From: CAUZIB01 sp963578805
Lineage (GTDB): Bacteria; Acidobacteriota; Vicinamibacteria; Vicinamibacterales; UBA8438
Assembly: GCA_963578805.1 (NCBI GenBank)
Contig: CAUZDY010000003.1
Span: 1 to 64,000, forward strand
Reading direction: 5' to 3'
Length of the DNA: 64,000 nucleotides
Shown here: positions 50,418 through 60,451 of the stretch, piece by piece
How positions within the stretch are numbered: position 1 is the stretch's first letter
How the letters are laid out: the number at the start of each line of letters is the position of its first letter
The notes under the pieces: generated by a model
What the model saw: the letters and a program-made list of their open reading frames with translations, nothing else
Told to the model about the DNA's origin: nothing
The model's database searches: none
Position numbers and translations under genes: made by a program

Positions 50418-52205
50418 CTAACGGCCGTCGAACTCCTGATCCTTGTACTGCAATTGGTAGAGTCGGTAGTAGATCCCGCGCAGGGCCAGCAGTTCCTGAT
50501 GGGTCCCCGACTCTCTGAGCTCCCCACGGTGAAACACGATCACCCGGTCCATATCCTGTACCGTCGACAGTCGGTGCGCGATCGCAATCGTCGTGCGTCC
50601 GTGCATCAGTGTCCGTAGTCCATCTTGAATCAGTAACTCAGTGTCGGTGTCGATACTTGAGGTCGCCTCGTCGAGAATGAGAACAGCCGGGTCAAACGCG
50701 AGCGCCCGGGCCAACGACAGAAGTTGCTTCTCTCCGACCGAAAGTGTGGCGCCCCGTTCAACCACCACACTATCGAGGCCATCGGATAATCGATCGATGA
50801 CACGGTCGGCGTGTACGTGGCGGGCCGCCGTCAGGATCGCGTCATCCGTCAACCTCTCCTGACCCATCGCGATGTTGTCGCGAATAGTCCCTGAAAACAG
50901 ATAACCCTCTTGCAAGACGAGCCCAAACCGACACCGCAGGTTAGACAGCGACATGTCGCGCACATCGACGCCATCGACCGACACGCTTCCTTGGTTAACA
51001 TCGTAGAAACGAAGCAGGAGATTAATGAGCGTCGTCTTCCCAGCACCGGTCGCGCCGACAATCCCAACCCGTTCACCAGGCGCGATACTGAACGACACGT
51101 CGCGCAGAACATCCTCGTCGCGGTAGGCAAACGACACATGGTCAAACGTGAGCCGACCGTCTCGCGGTTTGGTCACCGCGCGCGATGTCGGGCGATCGGT
51201 GATTTCGGCTGAAGTGTCGAGCAGATCAAAGACACGTTCAGACGACGCCATAGCTGACTGCAGAATGTTGAACTTTTCCGAAAGGTCGCTGATCGGCCTA
51301 AAGAACCGCTGAGAATACTGTAGGAAAGCCACCAGCGACCCCAACGTCAAAGTATTCTCAAGCGTCCAGCCACCGCCAAACCAAATAATGAGTGCGGTAG
51401 CCAACGCTCCCACGAACTCGATAGCGGGATAAAAAGTCGCGTAGTAGAACACCGAGTCCAGATTGGCGTCTCGATGAGCACGATTGATGTCGTCAAACTG
51501 TCCGAAGCTGTGGCGCTCCTGTCGAAAAAGTTGAACCGTCGACATACCGGTGATGTTCTCCTGCAGCGTAGCGTTGATCCGAGCCACCCAGCCGCGTACC
51601 CGCCGGTAGGACTCTCTAGCGTGGGCGCGAAACCAGAGAGTCACGACCGCGATCAACGGCAAGACGGAGAACGCTACCACAGCGAGACGCCAGTCCATGA
51701 AGAGCAGAATTGCCATGATGCCAAGCAACGTGAAGAGATCGCGGAAGACCGAGATTACACCCGACGCAAACAAGTCATTGAGTGCATCGACGTCAGTGGT
51801 CACCCTGGTCATCAATCGCCCCACTGGATTTCGGTCGTAGAAGCGAACATCCAGGCGTTGCAAATGCCGATAGACTTGCATCCGCAGGTCATACATGATC
51901 CGTTGCCCCATCATCTGCGTCGTGTAGGTCTCGGCGTATTCGAGCACGAACGATGTCAGAAGGATGACGAGGAAGAGCAAGGCAATTTGATCGAGACCGT
52001 CGAGAGCGCCAGTCAGGATGTGCTGGTCGATGACCACCTTGGTAAGGTAGGGCTGCGCCAGCTGCATTATCGAATGGCCAGCGATGGCGACCAGAGCGAC
52101 CGTCACACCGGACCAATGTGGACGCAGGTAGCCCAACAGTCGCCGCATCAACCGCGAGTCGTAAGCCTTACCAACTACTTCCTCATCCATTGGCGTTACC
52201 GACAT
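50418..52205 (-). CDS. ABC exporter half-transporter, second subunit
   Basis: A 595-residue fused membrane and ATPase protein of the MsbA type. Six membrane helices lie in the first 320 residues. The nucleotide domain has Walker A GATGAGKTT, Walker B LILDEATSS with the catalytic Glu, and the H-loop AIAHRLS. The signature is LSVGEKQ instead of LSGGQ, a degenerate form. With the partner encoded 1 base upstream it makes a heterodimer having one normal and one degenerate ATP site. Drug or lipid export is the usual role; the substrate is unknown. Confidence 0.9.
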   Translation of the reverse strand: MSVTPMDEEVVGKAYDSRLMRRLLGYLRPHWSGVTVALVAIAGHSIMQLAQPYLTKVVIDQHILTGALDGLDQIALLFLVILLTSFVLEYAETYTTQMMGQRIMYDLRMQVYRHLQRLDVRFYDRNPVGRLMTRVTTDVDALNDLFASGVISVFRDLFTLLGIMAILLFMDWRLAVVAFSVLPLIAVVTLWFRAHARESYRRVRGWVARINATLQENITGMSTVQLFRQERHSFGQFDDINRAHRDANLDSVFYYATFYPAIEFVGALATALIIWFGGGWTLENTLTLGSLVAFLQYSQRFFRPISDLSEKFNILQSAMASSERVFDLLDTSAEITDRPTSRAVTKPRDGRLTFDHVSFAYRDEDVLRDVSFSIAPGERVGIVGATGAGKTTLINLLLRFYDVNQGSVSVDGVDVRDMSLSNLRCRFGLVLQEGYLFSGTIRDNIAMGQERLTDDAILTAARHVHADRVIDRLSDGLDSVVVERGATLSVGEKQLLSLARALAFDPAVLILDEATSSIDTDTELLIQDGLRTLMHGRTTIAIAHRLSTVQDMDRVIVFHRGELRESGTHQELLALRGIYYRLYQLQYKDQEFDGR

Positions 52206-52206
52206 C

Positions 52207-53985
52207 TCAGGACGCCTCGAGCTCAGCTTTCAACAGCTGTTTCCGATACAACCCCGCATACAAGCCGGCCTGCCGCACTAACTCGTCATGGGTACCGCAC
52301 TCGACCACCTTGCCCTGGTCGAGCACCAAAATCAGATCGGCCTCTCGGACAGTCGAAATCCGATGCGAGACCACGATAGACGTCCGTTGTCGGAATCGGC
52401 GCCGAAGCTGGATGAGGATCTCTTCCTCAGTTTGCGTATCGACCGCAGACAGGGCGTCGTCAAGGATCAGGATTCGAGGGTCGATCAGGAGCGCGCGCGC
52501 AATCGCCGTACGTTGTTTCTGGCCACCCGAAAGAGTGACCCCGCGCTCACCGACCATGGTGTCGAGGCCTTCCGGAAAATCGACGATGTCTTTGTCAAGA
52601 CGCGCGATGTCAACCACTTGGGAAATTGAACAGTTGTTGGAATCAGTTCTCGCCGTGAGTTCTGATCCGAGGGTGCCAAAAGCCACGTTGTGAGCAATCG
52701 ACCTGGAAAAGAGGAATGGCTCCTGCGGAACATACCCAATGGCACCACGAAGCACCGACAGTGGGATCTCTCTCACGTCAACACCGTCGATCAGAACGGA
52801 ACCAGATGGCGGGTCAAGAAGCCGCGGAAGAAGATCGACAAGTGTCGATTTTCCCGCGCCGGTGGGCCCTACCACCGCCAGCATTTGACCCGGCTCCACG
52901 GTTACCGAGACACCGTCCAGCACCGACTGACCGTCGTACGCGAACGTGAGGTCGCGAAACTCGACCCTACCCACAATGTCACTCGGTGTCCTCAGACTCG
53001 GGTGTGGACCCGGGTCTCTAATCGACGGCAGGGTCTCCAGAACGTCGAGCATACGGCGCCAGGCTGCAAGACCCCGCTGCAGCATGTTGGTAACCCAACC
53101 GAACGCAATCATCGGCCAGCTAAGCATCACCAGATAGCCGTTAAAGGCCACGAAGTCCCCGACGGTGATTTGATTGGCTACGACAAGACGACTGCCCAAC
53201 CACAGGACGATCAGTGCTGACAGACCCAGAAACAGCGACATGCTTGGATAGAACAGCCCCTGTAGTTGAATCACGGCTCGGCTTCGACTGAGATAGTCAT
53301 CGTTCGACCGACGAAACCGTTTGATTTCGACAGCCTCTCTCCCGTACGCCCGCACCACCCTGACGCCGGCCAGTGCCTCTTGAGTCGTCGAACTCAGGTG
53401 CGCAAGTGCCTCTTGAATCTGCTCAGACCGCCGATAGATAGCGCGACCGAATCCCCTGACTACCAACGAGACGAACGGTAGTGGAAGCAGAACCAACAGA
53501 GTGAGCTGAGGGGAAATAGACAGCATCATCAGTACGCCAACAACGAAGACGATAGACGTGGTGCAGGAGTACATAATGGCTGGCCCGACCATCATCCGCA
53601 CCGCATTTAGATCGTTGGTAGCGCGCGACATAAGGTCACCGGTTCGGTGCCTCTGAAAATAGGCAAGGGGCAGACGCTGCAGACACGAGAAGAAGTCGTT
53701 CCTGAGGTCGTACTCAATTTGCCGGGAAATTCCAATCACGATGCGACGCATCAGGAAGCGGAAATATCCGCCCACCAAAGCGACCGCGATCAACACGCCG
53801 GCGTAGACCGCCAGCTTTTGACGAGTCACACCCCGCGTAAGATCGTCAACCGCGAGCTTGAGAACCCAGGGCGAGACGAGCTGGATGCCGGTTGCAAGAA
53901 TAAGAGAGACGAACCCCACCGCGAAACGACGCCGGTAACGAGCGAGGTAGGGAATAAGCTTCCGCAGTGAGGCGCCGATTCGCAA
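52207..53985 (-). CDS. ABC exporter half-transporter, first subunit
   Basis: A 592-residue exporter half with six N-terminal membrane helices (RYRRFAVGFVSLILATGIQL; VVGVLMMLSISPQLTLLVLL). Walker A is GPTGAGKST and the signature is the normal LSGGQKQR. Walker B reads LILDDALSAVD, with Asp where the catalytic Glu should be. This matches the degenerate half of heterodimeric exporters such as TM287/288. The partner gene follows with a one-base gap on the same strand, so the two are expected to form one transporter. Confidence 0.9.
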   Translation of the reverse strand: MRIGASLRKLIPYLARYRRRFAVGFVSLILATGIQLVSPWVLKLAVDDLTRGVTRQKLAVYAGVLIAVALVGGYFRFLMRRIVIGISRQIEYDLRNDFFSCLQRLPLAYFQRHRTGDLMSRATNDLNAVRMMVGPAIMYSCTTSIVFVVGVLMMLSISPQLTLLVLLPLPFVSLVVRGFGRAIYRRSEQIQEALAHLSSTTQEALAGVRVVRAYGREAVEIKRFRRSNDDYLSRSRAVIQLQGLFYPSMSLFLGLSALIVLWLGSRLVVANQITVGDFVAFNGYLVMLSWPMIAFGWVTNMLQRGLAAWRRMLDVLETLPSIRDPGPHPSLRTPSDIVGRVEFRDLTFAYDGQSVLDGVSVTVEPGQMLAVVGPTGAGKSTLVDLLPRLLDPPSGSVLIDGVDVREIPLSVLRGAIGYVPQEPFLFSRSIAHNVAFGTLGSELTARTDSNNCSISQVVDIARLDKDIVDFPEGLDTMVGERGVTLSGGQKQRTAIARALLIDPRILILDDALSAVDTQTEEEILIQLRRRFRQRTSIVVSHRISTVREADLILVLDQGKVVECGTHDELVRQAGLYAGLYRKQLLKAELEAS

Positions 53986-54284
53986 CAGATCAGAATAACA
54001 GTTCTATATGTCCGCTTACGTCATTGTCACAGACTTGAACCACTCCGCTCGAGATAGCCATGGGGGGAAACCTCAAGAAACAGTGGACCAGTGGTACGAA
54101 GTGTGCACCGCGTTCAAGCTACCGGATGCCCTGGAGAAGGACTACTCGGTTCGCTTGGTCCGCGTCAATATCTAGGGACCGGTCAACTTTAGGCGCGTGA
54201 TTGGGATCAATATCGACTGCTTTTCAACCGCGACTTCGGTGATTTCAAGTTCAAAGAGATGTGCTTCTCTGGCTTCTTTCGGTT
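53986..54284. other. Intergenic region with short decayed-looking frames
   Basis: About 300 bases between two leftward genes. On the plus strand an ATG at 54008 opens a 55-codon frame ending in TAG, and a second frame reading LLFNRDFGDFKFKEMCFSGFF ends at 54290. Both have protein-like composition but no recognised family and no ribosome site. They may be remnants of a plus-strand gene. Confidence 0.35.
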
Positions 54285-55457
54285 CTAGTTTCCTAGCCGT
54301 GCCAGCCGTCGATCAGCTTCATGGAGCGTTTCATCGCGCTTGCAGAAGCAAAACCTGACCTGGCTCTGACCCAGCTCTGGAGTGTGGTAGAAGCTGCTGC
54401 CTGGAACCGTCGCCACACCCCCATTCTCAACCAGTCGACGGGCGAAGGCCATATCGTTGCCTAGCCCAAAATGGCTGATGTCCGTCATGATGTAGTACGC
54501 GCCCTTCGGGCGATAGCAGACGAACCGATGCCGCTCGAGAATCTCAAGCAGTAAATCGCGGCGCCGCTGATATTCCAACGCGAGCTGGGTGTAATACGAG
54601 TCCGGAAGTGACAGTGCGGCGACCCCCGCTTCCTGGAGGGGAGCCGCCGCCCCGACCGTCAAAAAATCATGCACCTTCCGAATACCTGCCGTCAGCCAGT
54701 CCGGTGCAATCGCCCATCCAACCCTCCAACCAGTCACACTGTAGGTCTTCGACAAACTGTTGATCGTGACTGTCAAGTCGGCCATCCCGTCAAGAGCGGC
54801 CATCGGTAAGTGCTGTGCTCCGTCGTACAAGATGTGCTCATAGATTTCATCCGTGATCGCCAGGACACCCCACTGCTGACATAAATCGGCGATACAACTG
54901 AGTTCGTCACGGGAGAAAACCTTTCCAGTTGGATTATTCGGGGTGTTGATGATGATCGCTTTTGTCCGGTTCGTGAACGCGCGTGTTAACTCGTCAACAT
55001 CAAACGTCCAGTCCGGCTCACGAAGCGTGACATACCGGGCGGTTGCCCCAGACAGCATCACGTCAGGCCCATAGTTCTCGTAGAACGGCTCAAACACGAT
55101 GACCTCGTCGCCAGGATCGACCGCAGCCAGCAGCGTCGACATCATGGCCTCGGTCGCCCCGCAACAGACCGTCACTTGGCTCTCTGGATCGACCGTGACG
55201 CCGTAGCGGCGCGTAAATTCCCTGGAGACGGCGTAACGTAGCTCGGGCGCCCCCCACGTAATGGCGTATTGGTTGACATCGTCCTGAATGGCTGAACTCG
55301 CGGCATCCTTAACAGGCTGAAACGCCGGAAAATCTGGAAAGCCCTGCGACAGATTGACCCCGTCGTGTCGGCGGCACAGGCGTGTCATCTCCCGTATCAC
55401 CGACTCGGTAAACCCCTGTGTTCGCTGCGCACAAACCAGCTTGGACATACGTACCAT
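54285..55457 (-). CDS. PLP-dependent aminotransferase, class I/II
   Basis: A 390-residue fold-type I aminotransferase. The PLP Lys is in SLSKTYSVTGWRVGWAIAP near residue 235. INTPNNPTGKVFSRDEL is the Asn-Pro motif, ITDEIYEHILYDG holds the Asp that binds the pyridine N, and VRFCFCKRDETL contains the substrate-carboxylate Arg. The opening GVNLSQGFPDFPAF resembles kynurenine/methionine aminotransferases (YbdL type). Exact substrates are not predictable. It is divergent from the LysM gene. Confidence 0.9.
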   Translation of the reverse strand: MVRMSKLVCAQRTQGFTESVIREMTRLCRRHDGVNLSQGFPDFPAFQPVKDAASSAIQDDVNQYAITWGAPELRYAVSREFTRRYGVTVDPESQVTVCCGATEAMMSTLLAAVDPGDEVIVFEPFYENYGPDVMLSGATARYVTLREPDWTFDVDELTRAFTNRTKAIIINTPNNPTGKVFSRDELSCIADLCQQWGVLAITDEIYEHILYDGAQHLPMAALDGMADLTVTINSLSKTYSVTGWRVGWAIAPDWLTAGIRKVHDFLTVGAAAPLQEAGVAALSLPDSYYTQLALEYQRRRDLLLEILERHRFVCYRPKGAYYIMTDISHFGLGNDMAFARRLVENGGVATVPGSSFYHTPELGQSQVRFCFCKRDETLHEADRRLARLGN

Positions 55458-55511
55458 TATGCTTTAATGTCGAGCTTCGAATTGAACGATAATGGAGTCA
55501 CGGAGACCGCC

Positions 55512-56729
55512 ATGTCGCATCTCTTGACCCATCGAGCCGCTGGGTGGCTCACGCTTGCCTCCGTCGCCGTCACCCTTGGGACCTCATCTCCACTCCTGGC
55601 GAAACCCGCCGTCCAACCCATCTACGACACTCGCACTCTCCCAGTTGAAGAGTTCTCGCCAGCGTTCCTTGGAATCTACCGGAAGGTGATGGAAATCGAG
55701 GGGGAGATCGCCCGGCATGCCGAGTCGTACGGTGTTGACGTTGATCTGGCTTGGGCCGTCTGCCTGTACGAATCAGGAGGCAACCAGAACCTCAGCTCAT
55801 GGGCCGGCGCACAGGGCTACTTTCAGGTCATGCCGGCCACGTTCCGCTCGCTCCAGGTCGACACCAATATCGAGGCCGGCGTGAAATATCTCTCACAAAT
55901 GATCGCCCGTTTCGACCGAGAGGACTTTGCACTGGCGGCTTACAACGGCGGTCCTGGGCGTGTGAGTAGGGGACGCCCACCGCTCGAGTCTCTGCAGTAT
56001 GTGCTCGGAGTGGGTCATTACCGCAGCGTGCTTAAACTGCATGCACGATCGATTCGACACCACGCCGAACAACTGTCCCTGGTCGACGTTCGCGACGGTG
56101 ATGACTGGTGGAGCATCTCGGAGCGGAGCAATATTTCGATCCTGCAGCTACGCCTCCATAATCCGTTTCTGTCAACCCGGGCTCTCCGGCCCGGACAGGT
56201 CATGGCCATTCCACCATCGCCGCGAACCAACTTACTCTCACTCAGCGGTAACGATGTCGAGTACACCACGCGGCATGGCGATAACTACTTCAACCTGGCG
56301 TTTACTCTTGAAGTCGCCCTCGAGGCACTCCGTGACGCCAACAGCCTGTGGCGGCTCCAGACGCTTCCAGTCGGGCAGGTCTTGAGGGTGCCGCTGGCCT
56401 GGACCGGGAAATACAACGAGCATCGGGTCGTACCAGGAGATACCTTGAAGACAATTGCCGACGCTCGAAAATCGCAGCCGTGGCGGATCATCAGGGACAA
56501 TACGCTCTTCTGGGACGAGTCACTCACCCCGGGAATGGTACTCAAGGTTCGGCCCGAGGCGCCCAAGCCGACCTACATCACGCACCGTGTGACGAACGGA
56601 GACACGCTCGGCGCGCTCGCCAGTCACTACGGCACGAGTGTCAGAGCTATCCAGTCAGCCAACAACCTGGGACGAAATACGACGATTCGTGTCGGGCAGC
56701 AACTACGTATCCCAACCCGTTCGCCTTGA
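55512..56729 (+). CDS. Lytic transglycosylase with C-terminal LysM-type repeats
   Basis: An exported 405-residue enzyme of the MltD/Slt type that cuts peptidoglycan glycan strands. The start at ATG 55512 (GGAG upstream) gives a signal peptide (GWLTLASVAVTLGTSSPLLA). The SLT domain (about residues 55-180) has the catalytic Glu in CLYESGGNQN, then GAQGYFQVMPATF and ALAAYNGGPGRV. Four LysM-like segments follow, the last two clearest (RVVPGDTLKTIADARKS; RVTNGDTLGALASHYGTS), binding glycan. The first two are degenerate. The frame could start 147 bases earlier, but that piece lacks similarity. Confidence 0.9.
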   Translation: MSHLLTHRAAGWLTLASVAVTLGTSSPLLAKPAVQPIYDTRTLPVEEFSPAFLGIYRKVMEIEGEIARHAESYGVDVDLAWAVCLYESGGNQNLSSWAGAQGYFQVMPATFRSLQVDTNIEAGVKYLSQMIARFDREDFALAAYNGGPGRVSRGRPPLESLQYVLGVGHYRSVLKLHARSIRHHAEQLSLVDVRDGDDWWSISERSNISILQLRLHNPFLSTRALRPGQVMAIPPSPRTNLLSLSGNDVEYTTRHGDNYFNLAFTLEVALEALRDANSLWRLQTLPVGQVLRVPLAWTGKYNEHRVVPGDTLKTIADARKSQPWRIIRDNTLFWDESLTPGMVLKVRPEAPKPTYITHRVTNGDTLGALASHYGTSVRAIQSANNLGRNTTIRVGQQLRIPTRSP

Positions 56730-56855
56730 TGAGTGACTAGCGAGCCATCCGTTGTGGTCGTCCGACCTAGTAATCTCGGTTGCAGCTAGGATGACTCTCG
56801 GGCCCCCGAAACGCCACGCCTCAGCACCCGAACAGTTTCCTGCGTTACATCGACA

Positions 56856-57515
56856 CTACTTGGGTTGAGGCACAACGCGGATATACGGCAGAGGCGACTC
56901 CCATCCATCTGGGTATGTTTCCCTTGCCGCCTCATCCGTTACGGACGGCAGGATGATGACGTCGTTCCCCTGCTGCCAGTTCGCAGGTGTCGCGACCTTC
57001 TTGGTTGCTGTCAACTGACACGAATCAACCAAACGAAGGATTTCGTCGAAGTTACGACCCGTGCTCATCGGATAGGTCAGCGTTGCCTTGATCTTCTTGT
57101 CCGGACCGATGACGAAGACCGACCGAGCCGTGGCATTGTCCGCTGGGGTCCGCCCTTCCGATGTGTTGCCTGCGTCGACAGGCAGCATGTCGTACATCTT
57201 GACAACCTTTAACTCTGGGTCACCGATCAGGGGATAGTTCACCGCGTGGCCCTGCGAAACCTCGATATCCTTCGACCACTTCTCGTGGTTACTGACACCG
57301 TCCACGCTGATGCCGATCACCTTGCAGTTACGTTTCACGAACTCAGGCTTGAGACCGGCAACTGTCCCGAGCTCTGTCGTGCAGACCGGTGTAAAGTCCT
57401 TCGGGTGTGAAAACAGAATGGCCCACCCATCCCCGATCCAGTCGTGGAACGTAATCGTCCCTTCTGTCGTTTCGGCGGTAAAATTAGGCGCCTCTGCGTT
57501 GATACGTAGTGACAC
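56856..57515 (-). CDS. 1-Cys peroxiredoxin (Prx6 type)
   Basis: Peroxiredoxin reducing peroxides with a peroxidatic Cys in FTPVCTTELGT near residue 45; the family Arg is in ATARSVFVIGPDKKI. At 219 residues with a long C-terminal domain (DEAARETYPDGWESPLPYIRV) it belongs to the Prx6 group. A second Cys (DSCQLTATK) is present, but not in the place of a 2-Cys resolving residue. The ribosome site (GGAGGAAAG) precedes ATG 57515. It converges with the LysM gene. Confidence 0.93.
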   Translation of the reverse strand: MSLRINAEAPNFTAETTEGTITFHDWIGDGWAILFSHPKDFTPVCTTELGTVAGLKPEFVKRNCKVIGISVDGVSNHEKWSKDIEVSQGHAVNYPLIGDPELKVVKMYDMLPVDAGNTSEGRTPADNATARSVFVIGPDKKIKATLTYPMSTGRNFDEILRLVDSCQLTATKKVATPANWQQGNDVIILPSVTDEAARETYPDGWESPLPYIRVVPQPK

Positions 57516-58101
57516 AGTTCTTTCCTCCTTAGCGGTGACATAGTCACTGCCCTACTTACTTAAGTATCAGCGACTTATTCTACCTCCTGTTTTGGGCGAA
57601 CATGCGGCCAGAGACAAAAAACTGACCGTAAGGCGTGATACGAACAGGGTCGGATAGTGGAGTCGGTGACCCCAGAAATAGGAGGACACGGTGTGGCGGG
57701 GAAATCTAGCGACGCTGAGGCGTCTCACCAAGAATGGCGGCGATATGGACGCGAAAGACCAGCATGACAGACGGGCCCAATGATTGTGGCGTACGACGAC
57801 CGTGTCGATCTTATGGCCTCCTACTGGACCGCTGCACCAACGTCAACCATACGGGAAAATATCGCGTTAGTGCGTTCGTGATGACCGTGATTTACAGCCA
57901 CACCGAAATCGCTCTGACTGTCGTCGATGTGGGTGCCGACCACTCTATCCGCGGCAACGGGCCGCCAGGTTCTCCAACAAGACAGCATTTCTGATCGACC
58001 AACAGCGTCCCTACCGCATCGCGGCGCTCCAGACGAGCCCGTGAGTAGAGCCAGACGAGCGGCAGGCCGAAGGTACCACCAACGAGGATCCAACGTGAGG
58101 T
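57516..58101. other. Long intergenic region, about 590 bases
   Basis: No confident gene. On the plus strand a frame from GTG 57692 (AGGAGG 5 bases upstream) to 57994 would give 100 residues of no recognised family. On the minus strand a frame at 57821-58093 overlaps it. No RNA or repeat was seen. The peroxiredoxin promoter should lie near the left end. Confidence 0.35.
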
Positions 58102-58974
58102 TTAAAAGCTTGCAACGAGCGCGAACGTCACGAGGTTGTCGACACCGTCCAACTCAACCAAGACTGTATCTCCTGTCGAGCCTCCGCTCACTGCTATCAG
58201 AGGAATACCGACCTCAGACGGCAAGTTGTCGAACAACAGTTGCCAACTAACCTTGAGTGCGAGGCGGCTATTGATACTCACGGCTACCCCGTTGGTCAGA
58301 TCGGCCCGGAGGTCCTCGGTGTCACTGAAATTTTCATCGGTAACCAACACGCTCACGAACTCAGTATTCTCCGTCAATTGCCTCCGGTAGTCATATGACA
58401 GACGCAGACCGCCGAAGGTGTCATTGCCAGTCGTCGGGACGACGTCATTCTGAACCGTGTAGGTGACACCATATCCGGTCTTGAAAATCGAGATATCGCT
58501 GTCGACCCACGTGTTCCCCAGACCTCCTCCCCAGGAATAACGGTTTTGAACCCCGGCAAAGGTGTTCCGCTCCCATCCTGCCCCGGCATACCAGAACGTG
58601 TGCGGATTCACGTCCCTGTCATACTGCCCGCGCGCGTAGTAATTTTCGACCGTGACCTCGCTGACTGCACTTTCAGTCAACTGGAAATCCACGACCGAGG
58701 CGCCAACCGCCATTCTCGTTAGTGTGGTCGACTCGGCGTGGAGGGCACCGACAGCAATCAGAAGATCCGAGCTCTCCCAAGTCCTCATGAGCTCGTTTTT
58801 GAAACCGACGGTACTACTGTTTGCATTACCACTCGTGGACACTACGGTCAACTCGGCCGTGTCGAACCAACCCAGATCTTGCTCGTCGTCCTGGGCATAC
58901 ACCATTCCCACACCGGTGGTGACGAGACTCGTCAGCGCCAGGAAGACCGTTAACTGTGAAACAGCTCGCGTCAT
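58102..58974 (-). CDS. DUF481 family outer-membrane-type protein
   Basis: A 290-residue exported protein with a signal peptide (FLALTSLVTTGVGMVYAQ). The body is made of alternating hydrophobic strands (TAELTVVSTSGNANSSTVGFKN, YARGQYDRDVNPHTFWYAGAGWE, LALKVSWQLLFDN) ending in Phe (ALVASF), typical of DUF481/YdiY beta-barrel proteins. Function is unknown; relatives sit in the outer membrane. Confidence 0.83.
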   Translation of the reverse strand: MTRAVSQLTVFLALTSLVTTGVGMVYAQDDEQDLGWFDTAELTVVSTSGNANSSTVGFKNELMRTWESSDLLIAVGALHAESTTLTRMAVGASVVDFQLTESAVSEVTVENYYARGQYDRDVNPHTFWYAGAGWERNTFAGVQNRYSWGGGLGNTWVDSDISIFKTGYGVTYTVQNDVVPTTGNDTFGGLRLSYDYRRQLTENTEFVSVLVTDENFSDTEDLRADLTNGVAVSINSRLALKVSWQLLFDNLPSEVGIPLIAVSGGSTGDTVLVELDGVDNLVTFALVASF

Positions 58975-58992
58975 AAAAATCCTCTGCCAGGA

Positions 58993-59613
58993 TCAGACGC
59001 CTTTGCGTAACACCCAGGTGGTCATGCATCGCTGATCTTGAACCACCGTCGTCTTCAGCGGCTCGACAAGAATTCCACCAAGGGTTCGACCGTACCGCCT
59101 CAGGAGTGGTTCGTCGACCAGATATCGCGCAGTCCCATCGGGAAGGCAGTGGCGGCGCCCGTCCAGGGGCGTGACACGTCCCTCCATACCGATACTCGAC
59201 GCGAGTCGAGCAAAGAATAGCCCGCCGTTCCGCAGTACCTGCCAGCTACCCCGTACCATGGCATCGAAGGCTGCATCGTCACGCGCAAAATGCAGAACAG
59301 CGTTACATACCACGACGTCAGCGACACCGTCAGCGAACGACATTGCTTCGACTGATTCCACGCGGAAATTCTCAGCTGGTAGTTGCGGTGCAAGATCGGC
59401 CGCCATGCGGATCACAGCAGCCACGGCATCGGAGTCCCAGTCAACAGCCAACACATTGAACCCAGACCGAAGAAAATACTCCAGGTTCCGCCCGTGACCG
59501 CACCCGGCATCCAGGATGGTATCTCGGTCCGAAATCCGTCCCTTGATGATCTGATCAAAGAGATAAATATCGATCTGTCCGAACTGTGCCACAAGGTCCG
59601 TCGTCATCGTCAC
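58993..59613 (-). CDS. Class I SAM-dependent methyltransferase
   Basis: A 206-residue methyltransferase. The SAM-binding motif I is ILDAGCGHGRNLEYFLRSG near residue 35, followed by VLAVDWDSDAVAAV (motif II), DGVADVVVCNAVLHFARDD (motif IV) and LRNGGLFFARL. The acceptor is unknown. It lies 18 bases upstream of the DUF481 gene, so the two are probably cotranscribed. Confidence 0.87.
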   Translation of the reverse strand: MTMTTDLVAQFGQIDIYLFDQIIKGRISDRDTILDAGCGHGRNLEYFLRSGFNVLAVDWDSDAVAAVIRMAADLAPQLPAENFRVESVEAMSFADGVADVVVCNAVLHFARDDAAFDAMVRGSWQVLRNGGLFFARLASSIGMEGRVTPLDGRRHCLPDGTARYLVDEPLLRRYGRTLGGILVEPLKTTVVQDQRCMTTWVLRKGV

Positions 59614-59720
59614 CGCTCGACCCGTCCACGTTGAGCCTCGGCCTTAAGCCATCGGCTGTCGTATTTCATGCCCTCTGCCGTTTATACACTGACGCACTTG
59701 TCAGACGACCCACCTGCTAC

Positions 59721-60371
59721 TCAGCCCGCCACTACCGGCGCCTCACAGTGGGCTTCGAGGTCAGCCCGAGACGGCGTCTGTTGGATCCGCGCCCCCTCAG
59801 ACCATGCCACGAGTAGCGCCGGTGTCACCGCGTCGAGACTGAAACGACTCGTGTCGCCACCCCTTAAGACAAGAAGCGTGGATACCTCTGCTCGGAATCT
59901 GGCGAATTGCGGTAGATCAAAGAGAACGAAAAACAGCTGCTGTTCGCGCCCGTCAGTCGTGCGATACACCGCCATACACGAAGGCTCGAGCCGTGTGGTC
60001 TCCAGACCGACGTCACGGGCCAGCATCATTAATTCGTCGGGCTCTACCGTTCCTACCAATGCGGTCTCGAACTCGTTTCTTAGGATAAGTGGAATCCCGG
60101 GCTCAACCGGCGACGAAAAAGATGCCATGGTCCTCTGAAAGACCTGATCAAAGAGTACCAATGGAAGCTCCGCGGGCGGCTGCAGTGAAAGTAACGCCCC
60201 CCCCGGGTTAGAGCGTGTCGACAGCGCTACCGTCCAGCGTTGCAGGTCACTCTCGCGAACGATGTACGGCTCAGACGTGACATCGCGAAGCGTTGCGGTG
60301 AAGAAAAACGCGAAGCCGACGAGCGCAGCAAGACTCAGTAGTGATTTAACAAGTAGATTGGGGCTGGCCAT
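59721..60371 (-). CDS. Membrane-anchored hypothetical protein
   Basis: A 216-residue protein with an N-terminal anchor (LLSLAALVGFAFFFTATL), then a soluble part outside the cytoplasm that I cannot assign (PAELPLVLFDQVFQRTMASF; EPDELMMLARDVGLETTRLEP; REQQLFFVLFDLPQFARFRAE). Codon use and length look genuine. It lies alone between the methyltransferase and DUF2891 genes on the same strand. Confidence 0.6.
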   Translation of the reverse strand: MASPNLLVKSLLSLAALVGFAFFFTATLRDVTSEPYIVRESDLQRWTVALSTRSNPGGALLSLQPPAELPLVLFDQVFQRTMASFSSPVEPGIPLILRNEFETALVGTVEPDELMMLARDVGLETTRLEPSCMAVYRTTDGREQQLFFVLFDLPQFARFRAEVSTLLVLRGGDTSRFSLDAVTPALLVAWSEGARIQQTPSRADLEAHCEAPVVAG

Positions 60372-60451
60372 CCGCGATTGTAAACCGCCTGTCTACCCGA
60401 CGGGATGACACTGGGAACGACGACTATAAAAGCGCGCATGCACCCTCAGAT

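Noticed and set aside
57692..57994. Plus-strand frame with a strong AGGAGG site and GTG start, 100 codons.
   Set aside because: No recognisable family, odd composition, and overlapping frames on the other strand. The ribosome-like site alone is not enough.
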